DNA of 64,000 nt from an uncultured Blautia sp. (GCA_900539525.1 UQCM01000001.1:23677-87676), one strand, 5' to 3'. Positions 52,669 through 61,946 are shown, counted from the stretch's first letter. The notes: generated from the sequence alone by a model not told the origin. Numbers and translations: made by a program.

Positions 52669-53853
52669 GTGAAAAGAATCATTATTGCATTAATCATTAT
52701 CTGTATATTTCTTACGAGTTTCCGGATAGAGGCATATGCCGCACCGGAAGAATTATACGCCCAGTCGGCGGTCCTGATGGATGCCGGTTCCGGGCGTGTT
52801 TTATTTGAGAAAAACGGCCGGGAGCAGCGCCCGATGGCGAGTACTACCAAGATTCTCACCTGTATCCTGACTCTGGAGCTGACAGACCCGGAAGAAATCG
52901 CGGAAGTTTCCCGGCTGGCAGCTTCTCAGCCGAAAGTGCATCTGGGTGTATCCACCGGAGAGCGTTATTATGTAAAAGATCTTCTGTATTCCCTGATGCT
53001 GGAAAGTCATAACGATGCGGCGGTGATCATCGCTGAGCATGTGGGAGGAAGCGTGGAGGGATTTGCAGAAATGATGAATAAAAAAGCGAGAGAGATTGGC
53101 TGCAGGAAATTTCACTTTGTCACGCCCAACGGGCTGGACGCCTCAGACGAAGGAGGAGAGCATTCGATCACGGCGGAGGAACTGGCAAGAATCATGCGGT
53201 ACTGTATCATGATCTCACCCAAACGAGAGGAATTTCTTGAAATTACAGGAACGCTGTCGTATGTTTTTTCTGATGTGGAAGGCAGTAGAAGTTTTTCATG
53301 TGTGAACCATAATGCATTTCTTGGTATGATGGACGGAGCACTGACCGGGAAAACAGGATTTACCGGAAAAGCCGGATACTGCTACGTGGGGGCACTTGAA
53401 AGGGATGGTAGAACTTATATTGTCGCTCTGCTTGCCTGCGGCTGGCCGAACAATAAGACCTGGAAATGGAAGGATACCAGAAAGCTGATGGAATATGGTC
53501 TTAAGAATTATGAGTATCGTAATGTACGAAAAGAAATCCGATTTGATGAGATTCCCGTTGAGAATGGGATACCGGAGAGCGGAAATCTGCAGGATACGGC
53601 ATATGCCGGGCTTGGCGTGACAGATGATGAGGAAATCAGGCTGCTATTAAGAGAGGATGAGGAGGTCTCTGTCCAGGTCGATCGACCCAAGAAGCTTATG
53701 GCACCTGTGGAAGAGGATACTGTGGTAGGGAGCGTGCGTTACTATCTGGGAAATGAACTGGTAAGGGAGTTTCCGGTCACTGTACAGTGTGGTGTGGAAA
53801 AAATCAGCCTCCACTGGTGTGCAGGAAAGATACTGGAACGAATGCTTTTATGA
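52669..53853 (+). CDS. dacF: D-alanyl-D-alanine carboxypeptidase DacF-like
   Basis: A 394-residue secreted low-molecular-weight penicillin-binding protein. Signal peptide 1-24 (cleavage near AYAAP). Motifs: STTK in MASTTKILT, SHN in LESHNDAAV and KTG in LTGKTGFTG, followed by the C-terminal beta domain and amphipathic tail. DacF in Bacillus shapes the spore cortex and its gene also lies near scpAB. GTG start behind GGGGAAG. Second such gene in 5 kb; division of labour (vegetative versus spore) is an inference. Confidence 0.88.
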   Translation: MKRIIIALIIICIFLTSFRIEAYAAPEELYAQSAVLMDAGSGRVLFEKNGREQRPMASTTKILTCILTLELTDPEEIAEVSRLAASQPKVHLGVSTGERYYVKDLLYSLMLESHNDAAVIIAEHVGGSVEGFAEMMNKKAREIGCRKFHFVTPNGLDASDEGGEHSITAEELARIMRYCIMISPKREEFLEITGTLSYVFSDVEGSRSFSCVNHNAFLGMMDGALTGKTGFTGKAGYCYVGALERDGRTYIVALLACGWPNNKTWKWKDTRKLMEYGLKNYEYRNVRKEIRFDEIPVENGIPESGNLQDTAYAGLGVTDDEEIRLLLREDEEVSVQVDRPKKLMAPVEEDTVVGSVRYYLGNELVREFPVTVQCGVEKISLHWCAGKILERMLL

Positions 53854-53888
53854 TTAGTTGTGTTTATCGTGAAAATTCGACAAAATGC

Positions 53889-53917
53889 TTGATATTTTCA
53901 GTAAAACAATATAGAAT
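53889..53917 (+). promoter_or_regulatory. Promoter of the biotin-dependent decarboxylase operon
   Basis: TTGATA (53889-53894), 17-base spacer, TAGAAT (53912-53917), about 50 bases before the first gene. Confidence 0.75.
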
Positions 53918-53972
53918 TAAAATTGGCAGAAATTTGAATTATTTTTATAATATAAAAATGGAGGGCTGAATA

Positions 53973-55409
53973 ATGAGTAATACAACACAAAGCTTAGCAA
54001 GTACAAGAATTGCCTCTTTACTTGATGAAAGCAGTTTTGTTGAAGTCGGCGGAAGTGTTTCTGCCAGAAGCACTGATTTCAACATGCAGCAGGCAGAAAC
54101 TCCGGGAGACGGCGTGGTTACCGGATATGGAGTGATTGACGGAAATCTGGTTTATGTATACAGTCAGGATGCTGCTGTACTTGGCGGAACAATTGGCGAG
54201 ATGCATGCGAAGAAGATTACCGCAATTTACGATATGGCGATGAAAATGGGCGCACCGGTGATCGGACTGATCGACTGTGCCGGAATGAGACTTCAGGAAG
54301 CGACAGATGCCCTGAACGGATTTGGTGAGATTTATCTGAAACAGACTCTGGCTTCCGGAGTGATTCCGCAGATTACGGCAATATTTGGAACATGCGGTGG
54401 CGGACTTGCGGTTTCCAGTGCGCTGACAGATTTTACATTTATGGAGAGTAAGAAGGCAAAGCTGTTTGTGAATTCTCCTAATGCGCTGGATGGAAATGAG
54501 ATCTCCAGATGTGATACCGCTTCCGCAAAATTCCAGAGTGAGGAAGCGGGAATGGTAGATTTTACCGGGACTGAGGAAGAAATATTTGCAGGGATCAGAG
54601 AGCTTGTGTGCATGCTTCCGTCAAACAATGAGGATGATGCATCCTATGAAGAATGCACAGACGATCTGAACCGTGTATGTCAGGATCTGGAGAATACGGT
54701 GGGAGATACCTCCATTCTTCTCTCAAATATTGCAGACGATTCTGTTTTCGTAGAAACACAGGCGGATTATGCAAAAGAGATGGTGACAGGATTCATCAGA
54801 CTGAACGGCATGACAGTAGGTGTTGTGGCAAACCGTACCGAGGTTTATGATGATGAAGGAAAGAAGACAGGAGCATTTGATGCAGTGCTCACCACAAAGG
54901 GAGCACGAAAAGCGGCGAAGCTTGTAAAGTTCTGTGATGCTTTTGAGATTCCGGTGGTATCGTTTACCAATGTGAAGGGATTTAAAGCGGATAAGCACTC
55001 GGAGAGAAGCATTGCAAAAGCGGCAGCAGAAATGACCTATGCCTTTGCAAATGCTACTGTGCCAAAGGTAAATGTGATTATAGGTGCGGCATACGGCAGT
55101 GCTTATGTGGCGATGAACAGTAAGTCGATCGGTGCGGATGTAACGTTTGCATGGCCTACAGCTGAAATCGGTATGATGGATGCGAAATCAGCAGCCAGGA
55201 TCATGTATCCGGATGCAGATGCAGCCACATTGAACGAGAAGGCAGCAGAATATGCCAAGTTGCAGTCAGGTGTTGTATCTGCCGCAAAGCATGGATATGT
55301 AGATACCATTATTGAGGCACAGGATACCAGAAAATATGTCATTGGTGCCCTGGAGATGTTATTCACGAAGAGAGAAGACCGCCCGGCAAAGAAACATGGC
55401 ACGGTTTAA
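53973..55409 (+). CDS. Acyl-CoA carboxyltransferase (MmdA/PccB-like alpha subunit)
   Basis: A 478-residue carboxyltransferase of the PccB/MmdA/12S family, which moves CO2 between an acyl-CoA and biotin. Two crotonase-type halves are seen: GDGVVTGYGVIDGNLVYVY with VLGGTIGEMHAKKI and GLIDCAGMRLQEA in the first, and FTNVKGFKADKHSERS and GAAYGSAYVAMNSKSIGADVTFAWPTAEIG in the second. It is somewhat shorter than MmdA (~510). First gene of five; ATG follows GGAGG. The acyl-CoA substrate (propionyl, methylmalonyl or glutaconyl type) cannot be fixed from sequence. Confidence 0.88.
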   Translation: MSNTTQSLASTRIASLLDESSFVEVGGSVSARSTDFNMQQAETPGDGVVTGYGVIDGNLVYVYSQDAAVLGGTIGEMHAKKITAIYDMAMKMGAPVIGLIDCAGMRLQEATDALNGFGEIYLKQTLASGVIPQITAIFGTCGGGLAVSSALTDFTFMESKKAKLFVNSPNALDGNEISRCDTASAKFQSEEAGMVDFTGTEEEIFAGIRELVCMLPSNNEDDASYEECTDDLNRVCQDLENTVGDTSILLSNIADDSVFVETQADYAKEMVTGFIRLNGMTVGVVANRTEVYDDEGKKTGAFDAVLTTKGARKAAKLVKFCDAFEIPVVSFTNVKGFKADKHSERSIAKAAAEMTYAFANATVPKVNVIIGAAYGSAYVAMNSKSIGADVTFAWPTAEIGMMDAKSAARIMYPDADAATLNEKAAEYAKLQSGVVSAAKHGYVDTIIEAQDTRKYVIGALEMLFTKREDRPAKKHGTV

Positions 55410-55424
55410 GCGAGGTGAATAATT

Positions 55425-56189
55425 ATGATGCGAAAAATAAAAGGATTATTGCTGGTACTCTGCATGGTGCTTTGCATGGCGGCATTGACCGGATGCAGTT
55501 CTGAGAAAAAACTGGCAGACCATGTGACAACACTTTCAGCAGATGATGTGGCAAATTACAAAACCCAAGCTTCTCAGACACTTCAGACGCTGGTATCTTT
55601 TACGGATGATATTATTGAGCAGATCCAGGCTCAGGCAACGGATGATTTTTCTATTTCAGCAGTAGAATCATGGAAGAGTGTCAAAGCAGAGCTTGGTGGA
55701 TTTCAGGAGATTACGGAGCAGGCTGTTGAGGAGAAGGGAAGCCAGATTACGATTACTTCCCGGGCAGTATTTGAAAAAGCAACTGCCGATGTGCAGATGG
55801 TGGTGGATCAGCCGACCCAGATGGCTGTGAGCATGGGATTCAATGTGAATTATTCCATGGCAGAGACGATGAAGATGGCCGGAATGAATACGCTGATGGG
55901 TATCGGTATCGTATTCTGTATGCTCGTGTTCCTAAGCTTCCTGATCTCACAGTTTAAGCATATTTCCAGACTGGAAGAAAAATTTACGAAAAAACAGGAG
56001 AAGCCTTCAGAGGTGGCTGTAAAGACAGAAGTACCTGTTGTGGCAGCGGAGGAAGAAGAGCTTGTGGATGACGGTGAGCTGGTGGCAGTCATTGCGGCGG
56101 CAATCGCAGCAGCCGAGAATACGTCAACAGACGGATTTGTAGTACGTTCTATTAAAAAATCAAATGCCGCAAAGTGGAGAAGGGCATAA
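55425..56189 (+). CDS. OadG-like subunit with N-terminal lipoprotein extension
   Basis: A 254-residue protein. Lipobox AALTGC near residue 24, an extracytoplasmic ~125-residue domain (helical, Gln/Asp-rich), one transmembrane helix (about 146-168, TLMGIGIVFCMLVFLSFLI) and a cytosolic acidic tail ending in ATSTDGFVVRSIKKS-like residues. The helix-plus-tail matches OadG/gamma-delta subunits of Na+-pumping decarboxylases, which help assemble the complex. The large outer domain is an addition compared with the ~85-residue classic OadG. Gene is 15 bp after the carboxyltransferase. Confidence 0.75.
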   Translation: MMRKIKGLLLVLCMVLCMAALTGCSSEKKLADHVTTLSADDVANYKTQASQTLQTLVSFTDDIIEQIQAQATDDFSISAVESWKSVKAELGGFQEITEQAVEEKGSQITITSRAVFEKATADVQMVVDQPTQMAVSMGFNVNYSMAETMKMAGMNTLMGIGIVFCMLVFLSFLISQFKHISRLEEKFTKKQEKPSEVAVKTEVPVVAAEEEELVDDGELVAVIAAAIAAAENTSTDGFVVRSIKKSNAAKWRRA

Positions 56190-56207
56190 GTATAGGAGGA
56201 TATGGAG

Positions 56208-56576
56208 ATGAAGAATTATACAATTACGGTAAATGGAACAGCATATGATGTAACAGTAGAAGAGACGACAGGTACAGGAGCGCCTGTGGCAGCACCGAAG
56301 AAGGCGGCTCCAAAGGCAGCACCGGCAGCAGCACCGAAGAAAGCAGCGGCAGCAGGTGCAGGTGCCATTAAGGTGGAGGCATCCGTACCCGGTAAGGTGT
56401 TCAAGGTAGAGGCTAAAGTAGGACAGTCCGTAAAAGCCGGCGAGAACATCATTATCCTTGAGGCGATGAAGATGGAAATCCCTGTTGTTGCTCCGCAGGA
56501 TGGAACTGTGGCAAGCATCGATGTAGCTGTCGGTGATGCAATCGAATCTGGTGATACACTGGCAACCATGAACTAA
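56208..56576 (+). CDS. Biotin carboxyl carrier protein of the decarboxylase
   Basis: A 122-residue biotinyl protein. An N-terminal ~20 residues resemble an assembly segment (NYTITVNGTAYDVTVEE). A flexible Ala/Pro/Lys linker (about 28-55) follows, then a biotinyl domain with the modified Lys in EAMKMEI and flanking GTVASIDV. It shuttles CO2 between the carboxyltransferases and the beta subunit. ATG at 56208 is 8 bases from AGGAGG; the ATG at 56202 is too close. Third gene of the operon. Confidence 0.92.
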   Translation: MKNYTITVNGTAYDVTVEETTGTGAPVAAPKKAAPKAAPAAAPKKAAAAGAGAIKVEASVPGKVFKVEAKVGQSVKAGENIIILEAMKMEIPVVAPQDGTVASIDVAVGDAIESGDTLATMN

Positions 56577-56592
56577 TATCGGAGGTAGAGAC

Positions 56593-57741
56593 ATGTCATA
56601 CGTTACAGACACATTGTCTAACCTGCTTCACCAGACGGCATTCTTCAATCTGACATGGGGCAACTACCTGATGATTGCGGTAGCATGTGTGTTCTTATTC
56701 CTTGCGATTAAGAAGGGATTTGAGCCTCTGCTTCTTGTGCCGATTGCATTTGGTATGCTTCTGGTAAACATTTATCCGGATATTATGGCGAAACCGGAAG
56801 AAATGTCCAATGGAGTAGGAGGACTTTTACATTATTTCTATATACTGGATGAGTGGAGTATTCTGCCATCCCTGATCTTCATGGGCGTAGGTGCCATGAC
56901 AGATTTCGGTCCGCTGATTGCCAATCCGATCAGCTTTCTGATGGGTGCGGCAGCACAGCTCGGTATCTATATGGCTTATTTCCTGGCCATCTTTATGGGA
57001 TTCAATGGAAAGGCAGCAGCAGCCATTTCCATTATCGGTGGTGCGGATGGTCCTACTTCCATTTTCCTGGCCGGTAAGCTGGGACAGGGAAGCCTGATGG
57101 GTCCGATCGCAGTGGCAGCATATTCTTATATGTCACTGGTTCCGATCATACAGCCTCCGATCATGAAAGCTCTCACGACAGAGGAAGAACGTAAGATTAA
57201 GATGGCACAGCTTCGTCCGGTATCCAAACTGGAGAAGATCCTTTTTCCGATCATCATTACGATCGTTGTATGTCTGATCCTTCCTACAACAGCTCCTCTT
57301 GTCGGTATGCTGATGTTAGGTAATCTGTTCAGAGAGTGCGGTGTTGTGAAGCAGCTGACAGAAACAGCTTCCAATGCCATGATGTATATCGTAGTTATTC
57401 TTCTGGGTACCTCCGTAGGTGCATCTACCAGTGCTGAGGCATTCCTGAATCTGGATACTTTAAAAATCGTAGCTCTGGGTCTTGTTGCATTTGCATTCGG
57501 TACAGCCGGCGGTGTTATCTTTGGTAAGATTCTCTGCAAGGTTACGAAAGGCAAAATTAATCCATTGATTGGTTCCGCAGGTGTGTCTGCCGTTCCTATG
57601 GCAGCCCGTGTTTCTCAGAAGGTTGGTGCCGAGGCTGATCCGACCAACTTCCTGCTGATGCATGCAATGGGACCAAACGTAGCAGGTGTTATCGGTACGG
57701 CAGTTGCTGCCGGTACTTTCATGGCTATCTTTGGCGTATAA
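56593..57741 (+). CDS. Sodium ion-translocating decarboxylase beta subunit
   Basis: A 382-residue integral membrane protein of the OadB/MmdB/GcdB family. It decarboxylates carboxybiotin and couples this to Na+ export, storing energy as a Na+ gradient. Family marks: ANPISFLMGAAAQLGIY, IIGGADGPTSIF (Na+/proton site region), GNLFRECGVVKQL and GPNVAGVIGTAVAAG near the C terminus, with about nine helices. ATG follows GGAGG. Length is typical (~380). Confidence 0.94.
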   Translation: MSYVTDTLSNLLHQTAFFNLTWGNYLMIAVACVFLFLAIKKGFEPLLLVPIAFGMLLVNIYPDIMAKPEEMSNGVGGLLHYFYILDEWSILPSLIFMGVGAMTDFGPLIANPISFLMGAAAQLGIYMAYFLAIFMGFNGKAAAAISIIGGADGPTSIFLAGKLGQGSLMGPIAVAAYSYMSLVPIIQPPIMKALTTEEERKIKMAQLRPVSKLEKILFPIIITIVVCLILPTTAPLVGMLMLGNLFRECGVVKQLTETASNAMMYIVVILLGTSVGASTSAEAFLNLDTLKIVALGLVAFAFGTAGGVIFGKILCKVTKGKINPLIGSAGVSAVPMAARVSQKVGAEADPTNFLLMHAMGPNVAGVIGTAVAAGTFMAIFGV

Positions 57742-57757
57742 ATGAGGAGGTATAGAA

Positions 57758-59185
57758 ATGGCACAGAATAAAAAGAAACCGATTGAGAAAAAACCGATCA
57801 AGATTACAGAGACGATTCTGCGTGATGCGCATCAGTCCCTGATCGCCACACGTATGACAACGGAGCAGATGCTGCCGATTATCGACAAGATGGATAAAGT
57901 AGGTTATCATTCCGTGGAATGCTGGGGAGGTGCTACTTTCGATGCTTCTCTTCGTTTCCTGAAGGAAGATCCATGGGAAAGACTGCGTAAATTCCGTGAC
58001 GGATTTAAGAATACAAAGCTTCAGATGCTGTTTCGTGGTCAGAATATTCTGGGATATCGTCCCTATGCAGATGACGTGGTAGAATATTTTGTACAGAAAT
58101 CCATTGCAAACGGTATTGATATTATCCGTATTTTCGACTGTATGAATGATCTGCGTAACCTGAAGACTGCTGTTAAGGCTGCAAATAAGGAAAAAGGTCA
58201 TGCACAGATCGCTCTTTCCTATACACTGGGGGATGCCTATACGATGGAGTACTGGGTAGATATCGCCAAAAGAATTGAGGATATGGGGGCAAACTCGATC
58301 TGCTTTAAAGATATGGCAGGCCTGCTTCTTCCATATACCGCTACAGAGCTGATCACGGCGATCAAGGATGCGGTCAGCATTCCGGTACAGCTTCATACTC
58401 ATTATACCTCCGGTGTGGCTTCTATGACTTATCTGAAAGCTGTAGAGGCAGGTGTCGATGTGATCGATACTGCAATGTCTCCGTTTGCTCTGGGTACATC
58501 CCAGCCGGCTACAGAGGTTATGGTTGAAACCTTTAAGGGAACACCGTATGATACAGGATTTGACCAGAATCTTCTGGCTGAGATCGCTGATTATTTCAGA
58601 CCGATCAGAGATGAGGCTCTTGACAGTGGACTGCTCAATCCGAAGAATCTGGGAGTCAACATTAAGACTCTGCTGTACCAGGTACCGGGTGGTATGCTGT
58701 CGAACCTGACTTCCCAGCTGAAAGATCAGCATGCGGAGGACAAGTATTATGAAGTGCTTGAGGAGGTACCGCGTGTGCGTGAAGATCTCGGTGAATGTCC
58801 TCTGGTTACACCGTCCTCACAGATCGTTGGTACACAGGCTGTATTCAATGTAATTATGGGTGAGCGTTACAAGATGGTAACGAAAGAAACAAAGGATGTA
58901 CTGAGTGGAAAATACGGCGCTACGATCAAGCCGTTTAATCCTGAAGTGCAGAAAAAGTGTATCGGGGATACCAAACCGATCACGTGTCGTCCGGCAGATC
59001 TGATCGAACCGGAGCTTAAGAAAATCGAAGCTGAGATGTCACAGTGGAAGGAGCAGGATGAGGATGTTCTGTCCTATGCTCTGTTCCCGCAGGTAGCTAC
59101 AGAGTTCTTCAAGTATCGTGAGGCGCAGAAGACGAAAGTTGATCCTGCTGCAGCAGATACGAAAAATGGCGCTTATCCTGTTTAA
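57758..59185 (+). CDS. Oxaloacetate decarboxylase alpha / pyruvate carboxylase 5S-like carboxyltransferase
   Basis: A 475-residue TIM-barrel carboxyltransferase (OadA/5S family) that exchanges CO2 between oxaloacetate/pyruvate and biotin. Motifs: ILRDAHQSLIATRM, ECWGGATFD, FRGQNILGYRPY with substrate-binding Arg, IFDCMNDLRN, FKDMAGLL (catalytic Lys) and LHTHYTSG with the metal-binding His pair. The C-terminal biotin domain found in OadA is absent, consistent with the separate carrier protein in the operon. Last gene; a perfect terminator follows. Confidence 0.93.
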   Translation: MAQNKKKPIEKKPIKITETILRDAHQSLIATRMTTEQMLPIIDKMDKVGYHSVECWGGATFDASLRFLKEDPWERLRKFRDGFKNTKLQMLFRGQNILGYRPYADDVVEYFVQKSIANGIDIIRIFDCMNDLRNLKTAVKAANKEKGHAQIALSYTLGDAYTMEYWVDIAKRIEDMGANSICFKDMAGLLLPYTATELITAIKDAVSIPVQLHTHYTSGVASMTYLKAVEAGVDVIDTAMSPFALGTSQPATEVMVETFKGTPYDTGFDQNLLAEIADYFRPIRDEALDSGLLNPKNLGVNIKTLLYQVPGGMLSNLTSQLKDQHAEDKYYEVLEEVPRVREDLGECPLVTPSSQIVGTQAVFNVIMGERYKMVTKETKDVLSGKYGATIKPFNPEVQKKCIGDTKPITCRPADLIEPELKKIEAEMSQWKEQDEDVLSYALFPQVATEFFKYREAQKTKVDPAAADTKNGAYPV

Positions 59186-59260
59186 GAATGATTCCGTAAG
59201 TTACGTGCCTTCTGTTGGTTCTTATGCCAGGGCCATTTATGAATCGAAACAGGAAAACAT

Positions 59261-59290
59261 AAAAAATAACCGCTGCGGCGGTTATTTTTT
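59261..59290 (+). terminator. Intrinsic terminator of the decarboxylase operon
   Basis: Perfect 13-bp stem AAAAAATAACCGC/GCGGTTATTTTTT with a TGCG loop; the T-run is part of the stem, so it works in both directions. Confidence 0.92.
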
Positions 59291-59345
59291 ATGATATAGG
59301 AGATTCTTTTGAGAATGAAACGATAAAAATCGTGAAAGAATACTC

Positions 59346-59374
59346 TTGACATTGATAACGACTCATCCTATTAT
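59346..59374 (+). promoter_or_regulatory. Promoter of the copA-csoR-copZ region
   Basis: TTGACA (59346-59351), 17-base spacer, TATTAT (59369-59374), followed immediately by a CsoR-like operator. Confidence 0.85.
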
Positions 59375-59380
59375 ATACAT

Positions 59381-59397
59381 ATACCCCGTATAGGTAT
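59381..59397 (+). promoter_or_regulatory. CsoR-type copper operator
   Basis: ATACCCCGTATAGGTAT is a near-palindrome matching known CsoR sites of the ATACCC...GGGTAT form. It sits around the transcription start, where bound apo-CsoR would repress. Confidence 0.8.
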
Positions 59398-59428
59398 AAT
59401 GAATTGACAGCAAGATGAAGCATTACAT

Positions 59429-60517
59429 GTGATGAAGCGAAGGCTGGTTACAGCCATTGTTTTCGCGGTTCCGCTGCTTTATATTTCCATGGGACATATG
59501 CTTCCCTTTTCTCTTCCTTTACCAGGAGTTCCGGGGATGCATACACACCCGATGAATTACGCTCTGACTCAGCTTATTCTGACAGTGCTCGTGCTGATCT
59601 GCGGCAGAAAATTCTATATCGTAGGTTTGAAGGCATTTTTTCGAGGACATCCGAATATGGACTCTCTTGTGGCTATCGGAACGGGAAGTGCTTTCCTTTA
59701 CAGTCTGATCAATACGCTCCTCATCTTGAAAGATCATATGTATGTGGAAAGTCTGTATTATGAGTCAGCGGCTGTGGTAGTGACATTGGTCATGCTGGGT
59801 AAATACATGGAGGCCAGAAGCAGAGGGAAAACTTCAGAGGCCATACGGAAGTTGATGGAACTGGCACCGGATACGGCAATTCTTATAGAAAACGGCTGTG
59901 AGAAGGAGATAAAATCTTCACAGGTGAGGAAAGGTGATCTTATTCTTATCCGCCCGGGAAGCAGGATACCGCTGGATGGAGTGGTCATGAGCGGAAACAG
60001 CAGTGTGGACGAGTCGATGCTGACAGGCGAAAGTATCCCTGTGGAAAAAGAAGCGGGTGATGAAGTTATAGGCGGCAGCATGAACTATCATGGAGCTATG
60101 CAGGTGGAAGTGACAAGAACAGGAAAGGATACTACATTGTCAAAGATTATCCTCCTGATGGAAGAGGCCCAGGGAAAGAAAGCACCGATTTCCAAGCTGG
60201 CAGATACAGTAGCAGGGTATTTTGTGCCTGTTGTTATTCTGGTTGCTGTGGCAGCGGCGATCGTCTGGGCGTTTGCAGGACAGAATCTGGCATTCATCCT
60301 CAGAGTTTTTGTATCCGTTCTGGTGATTGCGTGTCCGTGTGCTCTGGGACTGGCAACACCGACAGCAATCATGGTGGGTACAGGAGTAGGTGCAGGAAAT
60401 GGAATCCTGATTAAGAGCGGAGAGGCACTGGAAAGAACGCATCAGGTAAATGCAGTGGTTCAGCAATGCATTGCGTCTCAGAAGACTGAAGCTTTAGAAA
60501 GGTGGAACCACACATGA
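59429..60517 (+). pseudogene. copA: Truncated copper P-type ATPase (CopA remnant)
   Basis: The 362-residue frame covers only the membrane and actuator core of CopA: helices 1-4 from [19 protein letters not shown], the actuator loop with [15 protein letters not shown], and the metal-site helix with [21 protein letters not shown]. It ends 34 residues after this CPC motif, just where DKTGT should begin, then 18 unrelated residues. The N-terminal heavy-metal domain and the whole phosphorylation/nucleotide domain are absent, so it cannot hydrolyse ATP. Promoter, operator, csoR and copZ are intact. Best read as a deletion remnant; an assembly error is possible. Confidence 0.85.
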
Positions 60518-60810
60518 GTGAGAATTGTTGTGAGAAGCGGAAACACAGGGATGAAAAAGAATTCAGAGATTTAATGAACCGGTTAAACCGCATTGAGGGG
60601 CAGATCCGTGGAATCAGGGGAATGGTGGAAGATGAGCGTTATTGTGTTGATATCTTAAATCAGGTCTCTGCCGTTCAGTCTGCACTTAATGGATTTAATA
60701 AAGTTCTCCTTTCAAAACACATTCGCAGCTGTATTGTTGCGGATGTGAAGGAAGGGAATGAACATGCAGTTGATGAACTGTGCGAAACGATAAAAAAGCT
60801 GATGAAATAG
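60514..60810 (+). CDS. csoR: Copper-sensing transcriptional repressor CsoR
   Basis: CsoR is an all-helical repressor that leaves DNA on binding Cu(I). The 98-residue protein keeps the three metal ligands with correct spacing: Cys44, His69, Cys73 (25 and 4 apart, as in M. tuberculosis CsoR). The family opening [18 protein letters not shown] is clear. Two extra Cys occur near the N terminus (NCCEK). ATG at 60514 behind AAAGGTGG; overlaps the truncated copA frame by 4 bp. A matching operator stands at 59381. Confidence 0.92.
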   Translation: MSENCCEKRKHRDEKEFRDLMNRLNRIEGQIRGIRGMVEDERYCVDILNQVSAVQSALNGFNKVLLSKHIRSCIVADVKEGNEHAVDELCETIKKLMK

Positions 60811-60819
60811 GAGGAAATC

Positions 60820-61002
60820 ATGATGACAGTATTAAAGGTAGAGGATATACATTGCGAAAAGTGTGTAGAAAGGATCAGTAAGGCATTTGATAAGGCAGGC
60901 CTTACTTACGAAGTAAGCCTGGCAGACCGGACGGTATCCGTAGATGGTTGTGAAAGCTGCGTATCGAAAGCGAAGGAGATTCTGGAGGATCTGGGATTCT
61001 GA
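60820..61002 (+). CDS. copZ: CopZ-like copper chaperone (HMA domain)
   Basis: A 60-residue single heavy-metal-associated domain, the ferredoxin-like fold that carries Cu(I) to CopA. The metal motif reads HCEKCVERI near residues 11-19 (CxxC). Typical HMA domains have GMxCxxC; here the Met-Gly is replaced by Asp-Ile-His. A second Cys pair, CESC, lies near residue 50. A start at the second ATG (60823) is equally possible. Ribosome site GGAGG overlaps the csoR stop. With CopA broken, its usual partner is missing from this locus. Confidence 0.85.
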   Translation: MMTVLKVEDIHCEKCVERISKAFDKAGLTYEVSLADRTVSVDGCESCVSKAKEILEDLGF

Positions 61003-61004
61003 TT

Positions 61005-61946
61005 ATGAGATATTATCTAGCGCCGATGGAAGGAATTACAAATTGGGTATTTCGAAGTGCTTACCACTCCTGTTTCCGGCAGATGGATAAGTATTTTACA
61101 CCTTTTCTGGTTCCGCATGTCAATAAGGATTTTAACACGAAAGAAAAGAACGAGATCGTGCCGGAGCATAATCAGGGACAGAAACTGGTTCCTCAGATTT
61201 TGACCAAAAATGCAGAGGACTTCGTGAGGACAGCAAATATATTGAAAGAATACGGGTATCAGGAAGTGAATCTGAATCTTGGTTGTCCCTCCGGCACGGT
61301 AGTTTCGAAAGGAAGAGGGGCAGGCTTTCTGGAAGATCCTGAAGAACTGGATCGTTTCTTTGATGCGGTATTCTCTGAACTGGGTATGAAAATATCTGTG
61401 AAAACGCGGATCGGACTTCACAAGCCGGAGGAATTCGAAGATTTGCTGGAAGTATATAACCGATATCCATTGGAGGAGCTGATCATACATCCAAGAGTAC
61501 GTCAGGATTTTTATAATAATCATCCGAATATGGAAGTATTCGAGGAGGCCTGTCAAAAAAGTGTAAATCCTCTGTGCTACAATGGTGATCTTTGTACTGT
61601 GCAGAATATCAGAGAATTTCAAAGCCGCTTTCCGGAAATCGACGCGGTAATGATCGGCCGGGGAATTCTGAAAAATCCCGGATTGGCGGGGGAAGCTGAT
61701 GGACTTGACAGAGTGGATAAGGATACTCTGCGCAGATTTCATGATGAAATCTATGATACTTACAGGGGAATCATGTCAGGAGACAGGAATGCCATCTTTA
61801 AGATGAAGGAGTTCTGGAGTTACCTGATTACTATTTTTGAAAATGGGGAGAAGAGCTGGAAGAAGATCAAGAAAGCACAGACAGCAGAAAGCTATGAGGC
61901 TGCAGTGGATGAGATTTTTTACAGCCATAGAATTCTATGGCTGTAA
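61005..61946 (+). CDS. dus: tRNA-dihydrouridine synthase
   Basis: Dus enzymes reduce uridines in the tRNA D-loop using FMN and NADPH. The 313-residue protein has YYLAPMEGITNWVFR (FMN phosphate region), NLNLGCPSGTVVSKGRGAG with the catalytic Cys, KTRIGLH, IIHPRVRQDFY and VMIGRGILKNPGL. Starts 3 bp after copZ, so it may share that transcript even though unrelated. The end of the gene forms a long palindrome that includes the stop codon. The particular Dus subtype is not resolved. Confidence 0.92.
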   Translation: MRYYLAPMEGITNWVFRSAYHSCFRQMDKYFTPFLVPHVNKDFNTKEKNEIVPEHNQGQKLVPQILTKNAEDFVRTANILKEYGYQEVNLNLGCPSGTVVSKGRGAGFLEDPEELDRFFDAVFSELGMKISVKTRIGLHKPEEFEDLLEVYNRYPLEELIIHPRVRQDFYNNHPNMEVFEEACQKSVNPLCYNGDLCTVQNIREFQSRFPEIDAVMIGRGILKNPGLAGEADGLDRVDKDTLRRFHDEIYDTYRGIMSGDRNAIFKMKEFWSYLITIFENGEKSWKKIKKAQTAESYEAAVDEIFYSHRILWL

